64,000 nt of DNA from Archilochus colubris (taxonomy: Eukaryota > Chordata > Aves > Apodiformes > Trochilidae), in contig CM041085.1 of NCBI GenBank assembly GCA_023079485.1, positions 28,939,121 to 29,003,120 of the forward strand, read 5' to 3'. The translations under genes were made by a program, and so were the position numbers. This document shows, piece after piece, positions 48,142 to 59,100 of this stretch. The number at the start of each line of letters is the position of its first letter. Positions within the stretch are counted from its first letter, which is position 1. The notes under the pieces were generated by a model. It had not been told where the DNA came from and did no database searches. It saw nothing but the letters and a program-made list of their open reading frames with translations.

Positions 48142-48285
48142 AAATGTTGCTGTCATCCCAATTTAATGGGTGGGAAGCTGTGTCTTACAGACCAAGTGAC
48201 CTATCCAAGGTCACACTGTGCTCCTCTCTTGGAGAATGATTGCTGTGTACCAAGGTGTGAATTTACAAAGCTGAGCCCGCTCCAT
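48142..48285 (-). mobile_element. MIR-type SINE
   Basis: The plus strand reads TCATCCCAATTTAATGGGTGGGAAGCTG, then GACCAAGTGACCTATCCAAGGTCACACTG, CCAAGGTGTGAATTTACAAAGCTG and AGCCCGCTCC. This is the reverse complement order of MIR (ccccattttacagatgaggaaactg, aagtgacttgcccaaggtcacacag, gggattcgaaccc, agcccgtgctc). The CCAAGGTCACAC block is exact. It is a relatively complete copy. Confidence 0.85.
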
Positions 48286-49408
48286 GGTAGCTTTCTGGGT
48301 GATTCTCTGAGCATCTATTAAAATGCTTTTGTATGACATAGCCCAAAATGGAGTGTGTCAACAGAGAGAGACCACATTAGGACACACAGTTAGAGCAAAG
48401 GAACTAGAATTTAATCAGTGTTCTCACATACCATCTCTTTCATTTATTGAGGCTCTGAGTCTGTAACTAAGGAACAGATGAGCTCCATTGTCTTTTATTC
48501 ATTGCTGCAGAACTAGTCTGCCTTTGATGCTTCCTTCATTTTCCTTTCTCTTTTCATTTCTTGACTAACCTGAAGACTTCTTCAAGTACTCAGACACATT
48601 TCTGAAATATCTTTATAGTGCGCTGGGATTCAGGCCTAGGTTATATTCTCATGGAATCTACAGTTTTAATTGTGGCTCAGATTCCAGAAGGATTGTTCAC
48701 AAAGTTTGTTTTTATGGGTTGTGTCAGGTATGAAATGAATGAATGGGTTTATGTTGTATATGTAGTTACAGTAATGAAAAGGGCTTTATCATAGCAATCC
48801 AACTCCAGTCACTCATGGGCAGTCTTATCCAAATAGTCAAAATTTTTGAAAACACTCAAGTATCAAAAAATATGACCTCCTACTTATTTACTCCTGTGAA
48901 GCCAAGGGAGCAGTGATGAATCTGGCTTCAAACTTTCTTGCAGCAAATCCCTCAGAAAGAGAAGGAAAAAGCATAATGAAATTATGCTTTAGGTAAAGGA
49001 GGGGAAAACAGATGAAGGCATAATTATATTGTGACCAGGTAAACTAAGACTAGTTTATCACGTGTTTGCTTAATGCATCTGGGTAACCAATAGTCTGGAA
49101 CAGAATACAGAGCTTGATGCTAGTTTTTCCTACATGAAGAGCTAGGTTTACATGATGGCTTTGTACACACATGAACTGATATCTGAGATTTTCTATTAAT
49201 ACTCAGTCATCCCTTGCCAACTTTACAAAGCAGTCATGGGTTCAGTGGCAGTAAAGCATGGAAGGAAGGCTCCTCATAATGAGAGTTAGGCAGAGAGGCA
49301 TTTCTCTGTCTTCTTCAAGGCTCAGTACTTTCATTGAAGTTGCTCATGTCTCAGTGAGCCAGTCCAACAACAACATTTCATGAGATTTTATCTGTCTGGT
49401 TAACTATT
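48286..49408. other. Unique AT-rich non-coding sequence
   Basis: No repeat family or exon recognised. Confidence 0.5.
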
Positions 49409-49442
49409 AGCTTAAACTGTGGTAAAGCTACCACAGTTAGCT
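49409..49442. other. Perfect 10-base-pair hairpin
   Basis: AACTGTGGTA (49,415-49,424), a four-base loop and TACCACAGTT (49,429-49,438) form a perfect stem. It can extend by four more pairs (49,409-49,412 with 49,439-49,442) across a two-base bulge. It is too short for a classical microRNA precursor. Confidence 0.7.
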
Positions 49443-49500
49443 TTAATAAAAATAAAAGCCAGACAGAATGCAGAATGCATAAATGTTTGCTTGTGAAACA

Positions 49501-49768
49501 GTGCCTATAGAAGAATGTATGTCTATGTTTGTAGATGATGGTTGCTTATGGGCTGGTGTGCCTATAGAAGTGCCTATAGAAGAATGTATCCTGGAGATAT
49601 TTAAAAAAAGACTGGATGTGGCACTCAGTGCCATGGTCTAGCAACTGCTCCGGTGGGTCAAGGGTTGGACTAGATGATCTCTGAGGTCCCTTCCAACCCG
49701 GCTAATTCTATGATTCTATGATTCTATGTATGTCTATGTTTGTACATGATGGTTGCTTATGGGTTGGT
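49501..49768. repeat. 57-base tandem duplication, second unit split by a CR1 tail
   Basis: Unit 1 is 49,501-49,557, starting GTGCCTATAGAAGAATGTAT and ending GCTTATGGGCTGGT. Unit 2 starts again at 49,570 and is interrupted after about 20 bases by a CR1 tail. It resumes at 49,729 and runs to 49,768 with only two changes. A 12-base internal duplication (TGCCTATAGAAG twice) sits at the junction between the units. The duplication therefore came before, or formed with, the CR1 insertion. Confidence 0.9.
49590..49728 (+). mobile_element. CR1 LINE 3' tail, fairly young
   Basis: About 140 bases: AGACTGGATGTGGCACTCAGTGCC, then GGTTGGACTAGATGATCTCTGAGG, TCCCTTCCAACC, and the terminal ATTCTATG unit repeated three times. 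It is close to the avian CR1 consensus, so it is the youngest CR1 in the window. It is inserted in the second unit of a local duplication. ATGTA flanks both ends and may be a short target-site match. Confidence 0.95.
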
Positions 49769-50992
49769 CTTGACTGCAATCATAGATAGTGCAGAGGCCT
49801 GGTTCAGTGGTCGTGACAGGGTTCCTGCATTTACAGGCAAACAGGTAAATGTAGGTGGAGCTTGACTTGTGTTGTTCTCCCTCCCTCTTCTTCTGGGCAT
49901 CCATACGAAAAGCCTAATATGCTGTTTGCCAGCTGTCCATACTCCTGAACAGTCTCAGTCAGATGTATGCCACTTTGACAGGTATCTAAAATCTGGGGTC
50001 TGAGCTGCTGTGTCCTATGCACTCCTTTTGTGTCTCCTGAGATAGCGTGGGAGGGAGTAATAGTGCAGACTAAGTGCTCCACACTGTTTCAGATAATGAA
50101 AGGAAGCTGGATATCATGGAAGTTGTTGCTTAAAGTGTACTGTTTCTCACTTCTGTCAGTCCTCTCTGGGATAAAATATACACAAAGTGAGGGAACAAAA
50201 TACCTGTGTGTATGAAAAACACCTGGAGCTTTGCTGTACTTAGTTTTCCTTAAGACAACTAAGGTCTCAAGGTTCTTCCACTTTAAAGGGCATGGTAAAA
50301 CTATGTATATGCTTCAGCAATAATTTTCTTAGGCAGTAGACACTTTAGGTGTAAGGTAAAACAATATAATGTGGTCATTTGTTTAGCTCAGCTTCAACTT
50401 TCCTTGCTTCCCTTCTCCCATCTGCAGAGTGGGTGTCCCTCATCCGCTAAACATGTCTTGAATTTGTTTTCAGTGATGTGTGGGCAGATAGTCCATATGT
50501 GACACAGCTTGGAATATGTTGTACCTTTATGGATAGCACTATGTTTTGGTGGAAGAAAAGTCTTTCCATGCTTTTGAGGAATTTCCCTCCTCCAGAGATG
50601 ACCTGTCTGTCATTAAAGCCAGAAGTAATGGTAGCACAAGGGAAGGCAACTAGATTCCTGGAAGATCTTGCAAAGCAGTTAACATGCTGAATACTCTGGT
50701 CAATAGGCGTCATGTCCCAGGAAGAGCTGGACTCTAATTCAGCACTGAATTAAATGAGGAGAATGAGCTTAGCATAATTGGCTTTATTGGAAATCTGTCT
50801 CTTATTTTGGTTTCTGAGATTTGAGCTCTTTTTGGGACTCTGTCTCAGAGTAACCCAAAGGCCACTGAGCCTTACCATCTTCAATACTTTCATGGCCTTC
50901 AAGGATTTTGCTATGAAACTTCTCCCTTGGAAATACCTTCTTTCCATCTTAGGAGCCAAATGCTTCCTTGTAATATCAGTGACATACAAGTC
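49769..50992. other. Unique non-coding sequence
   Basis: No repeat family or exon recognised. Confidence 0.5.
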
Positions 50993-51497
50993 ATAGAATC
51001 TCAGAATGATTTCTGTTGGAAATGAACCTTAAAGATAATCTGGTTCCAAGCCCTCTGCCATGACCAGGGACACCTCCCACTAGACCAGGTTGCTCAAAGC
51101 CCCATTCAGCCTGGCCTCAAACACTTCAGGTATGGGGCATCCATTACCTCCTTATGCAACCTGTGCCAGTGTCTCACCACCTGCACAATAAAGAATTTAT
51201 TCATAATTTCTAATCTAAACCTACTCTCTTTCAGTTTGAAACCATGTAAAAAATCCCTCCCTGGCCTTATTGTAGACCACTTTCAGGTATTGGAAGGCTG
51301 CTGTAAGGTCTTCTAGGAGCCTTCTTTTCTTCAGACTGAACAACCCCAACTCAGTCTGTTTTCACAGGAGAGGTGCTCCAGCCCTCTGATTATCTTCATG
51401 GCCCTCTTGACTCACTCTCAACAGCTCCATGGGCTTCTTGTGTTTGGGGCTCCAGAACTGGGAAGTGGGGGTCCCATGAGAGCAGAGTAGAAGGCAA
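50993..51497 (-). mobile_element. CR1 LINE, 3' untranslated region and end of ORF2
   Basis: On the plus strand the order is TCATAGAATCTCAGAATG, then CCCTCTGCCATGACCAGGG, ACACCTCCCACTAGACCAGG and TTGCTCAAAGCCCCATTCAG. These are followed by AACCCCAACTCAGTCTG, AGGAGAGGTGCTCCAGCCCTC, and GGGTCCCATGAGAGCAGAGTAG near 51,490. This matches minus-oriented avian CR1 with roughly 15-20% change by eye. The 5' truncation point is near 51,497. It is only a remnant of the coding region, without catalytic motifs. Confidence 0.95.
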
Positions 51498-54400
51498 ATA
51501 AAGGTTATGTATGAAGGTATTTTGCCTGTGAAGGAGAAAGGCAGCTTACAGGTGTGATGAGGTGCACAAACTGAAAATATCTCCTGTGGTCCTAAAAAAG
51601 TTAAATCGTGTACTCCCTGTGAAACACCAGCTGATGTGGGAGGGAGTGAAATGGTCTCCCCTTTCTGTTCCCTTTGAGAAGGGCATCTCTCCAGGGGTGC
51701 TACTGCTCCCTCATTGAGTCTGCTGATCTGGCAGGCAGTGAAAAAGTGGAGACATCTGAAGTGGCTTTAAAACATGTGGTTTGGGTGCAAGGAGTAGCCT
51801 GGCTTTGGCAACACAGAACTCAATAAAACTAGTGGATTTATTTACCAGCCCAGCTCCTGTGTCTTGATAATACCCTGGAACATACTATTGCCCTTGGAGA
51901 CTGAGGTTTCTTGATTCCCTTCTGAGAAGAACCAGGATTTTGTGCAAGATAGTTATTTTAGCAGTAGTTAACTTTGAGTTAGTTTTCCTATATCATGTTT
52001 GGGCAACTAAGTAATTAGCCTGCTTTGGAAAATGCTGAGTCTACAATGGCTCCCAGTGAAGTGAAGAGAATTACAGACTACTCAGCAATCTGGAAAACAA
52101 GACCTTTTGCTTATTAAATATAGAGCTGGGAAAAGAATTTTTGATTTCATGTCCTGAAACTTGAAGCTGCACAAGCTACATCTTATCTTTGGACTGTACA
52201 TATTTGGTCTTATTGAAGGGATAGCAGATGACTAGTAACTATTTCTGTAAATGACTGATCAGCTGTTACAATGTCCAACAAGTTATTTTTGGTGTTTGTT
52301 TATTTTTAAAATACCACTTAAAATTGCCTTTAATACTCCCATTCATGTACTTTTAATGTATCTTTAACCTTTGTAACATAAAAATATTGTTCCTTTGTCC
52401 ATTTAATTTCTCCAGAACATCATGAGTGGCTATGATATATTTGTAGAAGGAATTCTTTGGTTCAAATTATTTCTGACTGCAGTCAGCTGGTGCTGGCTTC
52501 AATGCAGCACAAGACTCTCAGTTTGAGAACCCAAATAATGGGGCACTGTAGTCTTCTGGACTGCTCAACCAGGCAGAGAATGGAGCAGGTTCTTTGAATA
52601 GCCTTCCTTTGTCCACCATTATGAAATCAAAACCCAAATCTTCTGAAAAACACTAGGCAATAATTCCCATGGGGCTTTCCCAGACTCATCCATCATGGAG
52701 AAAATCCAATTTTTCTTCTTTTCCTATTGTACTCCAAGAAGCCTTGTGACCAGCTAGGTCATTATAGCTTTAAATGTTAACTTGACTAAAACATTTTAGA
52801 TTAGTAAATCCTTTTCAAAATCTAGAATCGTAATCTTCCACGCATACCCTAAGAGTAATGGTCCATATGTTTTGTTTAATTCTTAATGATTTTTGAGTGA
52901 GAGATGCCTTGCTTATGGTATATCTGATAAATAATATCAATTAGTTGTCTGTTTTAACAGATTTTTTTAAAGGCCTAGGAGGCTTGTCTTCTCACTAGAC
53001 AGTTGATTCAAGACTGTTTTACTTTGTCAAAGTCTCATTCTTTGGTTATTTATATGGTAATAAAGTGTTTGGCCTAGTGTTTTAGACTATACCCCAGTTA
53101 CACCAGATTATTAAAATGTTCATTCATTAATTCATTCATTTCCTGACTCTTCCATAATGTCCTATGAAGATATTTTTCCAGCCTTGTTTACATAAATTCC
53201 CCATTGTGCTTTGCATTTTTATTAAATAAAGGTGGTGTTTGAAATAGCTTGTAAATTGACAGGATACAAATTAGTGGGAAATTAAATGTTAAAGAGTTGG
53301 TGATGTCGTGGTGAGCTTTGACAAACATTCTATTTAGAACCAATTCTGCAGATGTATCATTTATTTTTCTGCTTTTTCCCATCACTTGTTAGAACGAGGG
53401 AAATCTACATGAAAATTGACTGTGGTTTTTTTTTTTTCTTTTTTCTTTAATGTTTACCTGCTTTGACTGTTTATTTTCTGTGTTCAGTTTTAATGTTTGT
53501 CTTGTGACATCACTGTTTATTGCTGGGGAGATGACAGTGATGCCACAGAAGTTACGGTTTGCAAGACTGAATACTTTTCTAGCCTGGGGATGACTAGAAA
53601 CCTTTCTTTCTTTTGGAACACTACCTACTAGTTGATGGATGTCATTGTCTTGTGGAGACAGGATGAGAGCCCAAAGCCAATGTGTGGCAGTCAGTGCCTG
53701 TGTGTTTATGTGTGTGTCATAAAATGGCCACTCTCCTGACAGCTTCACTGCAGAGAACCAACAGTTCCTGATCACTGGAGACCATGTTTCCTTGTCATCC
53801 TTACTCGGAACATAGCTTGATTTAGGGATGTGGACTCCACTGATGTTTTTCATGTGTCTTCTGAATCAGCTCTGTTTTTCTCAAAGGAGTCACCTCTGTC
53901 TGTATCAGTTCAAATCCAAAACCTTTCAGGAAATGAAACTCCCCTAGTCCAGTTTGGGGAAGTGGGAAACTACAGTTCCAGGTTGAAGGAATAAGCAGTA
54001 ATGAGATTAATCATACAGGGAAAACTCAAAATATCTTCCTTTGGTATGTAGGTTTATATGAATGTGAAGTGACAGGAACAGGACAGGACCAGAAGATTTC
54101 TAAATAGTGTCTTTTCCAGAATGTTTCTGGAGTTGTTAGAAGCTCCTTCCAAGCACCCCCACCTAAATCTTTCCAGTAGAAGACAGCCCACAAGACAGAC
54201 AGCTTATAGGAAACAACTTCCTTTGACATAATCAGACAGTGAATGTGATATAACCAGATGTTCCCGGGTAGGAACCGGAGGGACTTTGAGAGGGATGCTG
54301 AGCACTCCCTTCACTCTTTTTCTTTTATGCTCAAACTCACTTCCCACACCTCAAAGATCTGCTGAAAGTGACCAAGTGGTCAAGCAGCAGCTTCTCACCT

Positions 54401-55283
54401 CCAGCAAAGCAGGAGGCAGCTGGGTTGCTCCTTGAGTAACCCATGTTTGCAGCACATTGCCACTAGCACCACAGGTGCTCTTCTTGTAGAACGGCCCGGG
54501 CCACTCTGGCCTCTCTGCCTTCTCTCTGATGCCTTGGTTTGTCTCTTCTCCTGCACACCATCTGGCTACACTGCAGTCTTTTACCTGTGACAGGCTCTAA
54601 CCTCTCTCTGTGCTTCTTAAAACATCCAGCTGTGTAGTTCCAATGGCATACAGGTGTTCACCCTTTTGCCTGGTGTTGCTCCTCCCCCTCTCAGATCATG
54701 TCATCTAAGTCCATTTGATACCGGTGGTTTGGGTTTCTTTTTCTTGTTGGAAAGTGCTCGTTGTCTTTCTAGAAATATTTTTTCTTTTCTATTTTTTTTT
54801 TTTACTGTGTAGGAAGTAAAAATGTACTTGTCCATTTTAGGTACCTTTGAATAATTGCTAAAAATAAAATGAAAAAAATCAGGGCTCTGTTCTGCAAAGT
54901 AGTTTTAATCCCCCGAAGAGTAGCATGGTTCTGTCTGACTCCACACAGGCAGACAGGCCTAATTCATCTGTCTGTTGCTTGGTGTGTTTAAGTGATTTTG
55001 TAAAACAGTGTTCTCTAAATGTTGACAGTTTAATGGATTTCATTAGTGCCTGCCTACTGGCTGAGGGCTTAAACCTGCCCCCACCAGGGTTAGCTCAGTT
55101 GAGTTCAGAAGTGGCTGTGTGGAGGACCACCCTTATCTCAGAGCTGCTCCAAGGGCTGCATCTGGAGCACTAAGAAGGGAGCAGAGGCATCTTCTGCATT
55201 TCTGCATACACAGCATAGTGTTGGCAGTGGCTGACGTACGCATGTAGTCAGATGTCCATTCATCTTTCTTGGCTTCTTAATAG
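51498..55283. other. Unique AT-rich non-coding sequence
   Basis: No interspersed repeat recognised. An (ATTC)n-like patch lies at about 53,119-53,142, and T-rich runs near 53,425 and 54,790. The 154-codon minus-strand frame at 53,389-53,853 matches no family. Confidence 0.5.
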
Positions 55284-55348
55284 GCAGAAATGGCCCCAGG
55301 GCTCCATTGTATACCCTGGGATACATGGTCTTCCATAGTACCATGCAG
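55284..55348 (+). other. Candidate internal exon, unidentified
   Basis: A good acceptor (CTTTCTTGGCTTCTTAATAG) precedes 55,284 and a consensus donor, CAG/GTGAGT, follows 55,348. The 65-base interval is open in two of the three frames. One of these contains an ATGG in fair context near its start (A-E-M-A-P-G-L-H-C-I-P-W). This is the best splice-site pair in the window. No protein family is recognised, so a non-coding RNA exon is at least as likely, and cryptic sites are the null explanation. Confidence 0.25.
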
Positions 55349-56083
55349 GTGAGTGACCTTGCTTCACTATTTTGTGCTGAGGAAGTGTCTCTGTTATGCC
55401 AAAACATGCTTATGCTTCACCTGCTCTGCCTGTGAGACCTCTAGCTGCATAGAATGTCTGACCACCATCTAAGTCCCATTTCCATTAGGAAATAGTGTTC
55501 ATGATTTTGTTCCAGTCGCTGCTCAGAAAGTTGAATCACATGAAAGATAGCCTCATCAAGGTAAATGATAGTTGAACTGAGTCTTGGTTCACACTCTGTG
55601 AGGTCAGAGGAAGCTTAACTGCTTTGGAGTATGTGTTGGGGGAGCATTTTGAAGAGGAAAGCATAAAATTAACAATACAGATTCTTAGCAATTACAAACA
55701 AACAAAAAGATGGTCCTAAGAAGTCATGAGTGGTTTAGCTGTTTCATGGCATGTTAGACTGCTCCCGAACCAAAGTGCACTCCAAAAGTAGTAGAAAGAG
55801 TATTGGTTTGCTGGCATATTGAAAGTCTAGAGGATGACAATTAGCTGTAATAATTACAAACTGAAGGCAAGTCCTACTGTTAAAAATGGATTCCAGCATT
55901 CTGTGATTTCCTCAAATTTCTTCTTTTATGGTGAGAGCCGTAAATACACATAGTTTGTCCCCATGCAAAAATAGTTTCTCCCTTTCCCTGAGAAGTGCTA
56001 TGCGAGATACCTGTATCTGGACCCCAAGCTTTGGCATTATGAGCATCAGAACTGCAGTGTAGCTATGCCTCATGGAGTCCTAG
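55349..56083. other. Unique non-coding sequence
   Basis: No repeat family or exon recognised. Confidence 0.5.
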
Positions 56084-56084
56084 C

Positions 56085-56161
<77 letters not shown>

Positions 56162-56162
56162 C
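56084..56162 (+). repeat. (CAA)26 microsatellite
   Basis: Seventy-nine bases of uninterrupted CAA. It is the purest and longest trinucleotide array in the window and is probably polymorphic. No long open frame crosses it, so a polyglutamine coding role is not supported. Confidence 0.99.
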
Positions 56163-59100
56163 CTCTCTCAAGTTGCTGGGTCCAGTAGGTTCCATCCAGT
56201 GCAATGGTACTCACATTGATTGAGGCCAAGTTCTTTCTTGTGTTTCTGCTCTCAAGTGGCTGCTGTGCTCTCAGGCAGGGGAAGGCACATAAGGGAGCTG
56301 CAGTCTCTACCTATGCAGCACACCCTTTGCCTGCAGGCTTAATCTTTCCTACAGCCTTCTGGGACCCTTTTGGTGGTGGAGATGAGGCATTCAAAGTGCT
56401 ACTCAAAGCCATTCTCCAGCCAAGATGACTACAGAGCTTTTTAAGGCCTGTTTTACTTCTACCACCTCATCTTATGCACTTTTTTTTTTTTGCTCTTTTT
56501 TTTCCCCAATAACAGCTTCTTCAGGCGTGGTTTGCTATTGAAGCTAGGCAAGAGCAGTGAGACATCTAAGCAGGTCTTTCATACTCCAGTAGAGGTCAGA
56601 TACCTACTTACAGTAAAGGAGCTAATTCATTACAGCATGATAGATTATAACAGCTTATTTGGAGCCCTATTATATAAATCACTTAAATGTGTATTTACAT
56701 TCCATTCCTATTAATTACCACAAAGACTGTAATGACTGTGAGCTGTTCCAGTTTATCTTGTAAATATGTATTTAAGCAATTCTGTAACAGGTAATATTTA
56801 ATCAATAGACCATAACAGATCATTAATCATGCCAAACCTTTGTGTAAAAAGTGAATTTATACTGGTGGAAAGTAATGGATCCTTTGGAGTACCGTTTAAC
56901 ATATTACACTACTCATGTGAAAACTTTACAATGCCACTAATGATACATGTTAAAAGCCTCAGTGTAACCTTCTGTATCTTGTAGGTCTGTATATTGACAG
57001 ATATGAGAGTATTTTCTTAAGGTAAAGAAGCCAAAAAGTTACTCAGCAATAATTCTTTTTAACATTTGCAAGCAGCTGAAAATACAAGCTCCAAGGGATT
57101 GTACCTGCCTTATTCTTTCTTGGCAGAAAAGATGCTGGGAAAAGATGTCTATGTAAAGGGCTTATATGCATACTCAGTATCTGTAGTTGTACCTGAGCGT
57201 CATGCAATAGTGTTTTACAGCATCAGTTCTGTCAACAGCTCTGGAAGGGAGAGAAAAATTCCACTCATCCTTACTTTAGAAGTGGGGAAAATAAAAGAGA
57301 CAGCATGCAAAGAGACAGCAGGACATGTGCTTATAACAAAAGGCTTAAGATCTATCCCTCCTTGCACTGTTGCTTTTAGCAGATGACCATTTTTAATTTA
57401 ACTGAGTGCGGGCAGGTAATGCTGATGGATTTAAGGAAACTTAAGATATTATGTCAGAGGAAGTGTGTGTATGTTCAGGAGCTAGTGTTTAATGATAGTA
57501 TTTTGGTGGTCTTCACTAAGTTCTTCAAAACACAAATGCAGAAATGGTGGGCATTAGAAGGGGATGTATTTTTTTAAATACTTGATGCACAAGGCAAGTA
57601 GAAAATAGAAAGTAAAACCTAAAGAGCTTCAAAGAGCCACAAGAATTTTGTATCCGTCACACAGTACAGAAGTCAAATTAGAAAGCAGGAAAGCATAATT
57701 AGAAAGCAGGAAAGGAAAAGAAAGGAAATTTAAGAAGGAAATCCTGCTCACTTTACCTGTACCAGCAGCCTGACTGATTTTAAACAGACTGCTTCAGAGA
57801 AGGAGGTGAGCAGGATGTGTCTGCAGAGCTGAATTATCAAGTGAGGTAGCTGTGCCACTGAAAATCCACATGATTAACTACATGGATGCTTGCCAGACTG
57901 TCCTGGGAAGCTGGCTTCAGGCTATAGCTGAAGTCATAGCTAAAAGTTAAGAGCCAAATTGTGGTCATGTGAGTTGGTCTGCTGGCATCATGCAGGGCTA
58001 CTTCACAGTTAAGGTAAGCGGGGTTGGTTACAGGCTAGGAGCATAATCCTAGAAACTTGTTTGTCCTATATCACCAACATGCCACGCAGTTTGTGGCAAG
58101 CAGCACTGCCTGCTCAAAGAGGAGCCATGACCGAAGTGGTAAGAAAGTCATAGTCCAGGACCGTAATGTATTGGCAAAGCCTTGTCTAATCCAAGCCTTG
58201 ATTAAGTTTAAAAAAAAGCATCTCTGTAATAGCAGTTGTACTGCCTAATAAATAATCAATATGTCCTAAACGTTAGCCAAATGTATTTCTTACAGAGAAA
58301 TGGTTGTAAAGTTAGGTGACTGCCATAACAGAAAGAAAGTAAAATAAAAAAATAGCTTGTTTAATTCCTCATCTAGTAGGTGTTTATATCTGTAAAAGAT
58401 TAATCAGTTTTGTATTTTTGCCAATTAGTATAGAAATTTTATGAGCTGGCATGAATATTCAAATGATTTTTTTTTACAGCTATGTTATCAACTCTAGAAA
58501 ACATGGGAGGCTAATTCTACCCTAAATAGTGTGGAGAAGCTGAGTGCTGTTGTAATGAAGTAACCTATTACAAGGTTATCTTTCATATAAGATTGCTTTC
58601 CCTAAGCACCTAAGCTTTCCCCTAAGCATATTAACAATATCTGAAATGCACTTGTAATTATACACACCTCAGAAAAGATTTAAATTAGGTTTCTTTGTCC
58701 ACATTTATATAAACACCTCAGTCACTCCATGATCTTATTTTACCTATGCACCGTACAGCTTGTACAAGCAAAATGGAAGGAACAATCACCCATCAGAGAA
58801 CTGCTCATGGGTGAACTTTGGCTGTCTCTAGTGGCATTAATTTTTCTCACTCTAAACTGCACTTGACACCCTTGTAAGGTCTAGAGAAGTTTTCCCATCT
58901 CTGACTGGACTACATGGCTACTTGCTACTAACTTGCACTTCAAAGATGATGTACTAGGGAAAAAATTTCCTTCTTGTAGTCTCAGAAGAATAGCTTTCTG
59001 CAGCTTTTGGGGAAGGACTGTTCTTTGCTCTTTTTGTCAGGGCTGGTGAAGTAAGCAGCATGCTTGATGGAGAATTGCAGGACCAGGTACAGGAGCAGAG

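Noticed and set aside
53389..53853. 154-codon minus-strand open frame in AT-rich DNA
   Set aside because: Long for this composition, but about one such frame by chance is not surprising in 64 kb on two strands. The lysine-rich C-terminal part comes from a poly(T) patch and no domain is visible.
55086..55160. tRNA-like A box (GGTTAGCTCAGTTGAG)
   Set aside because: No B box (GGTTCRANNCC) follows at the right distance and no cloverleaf can be drawn.
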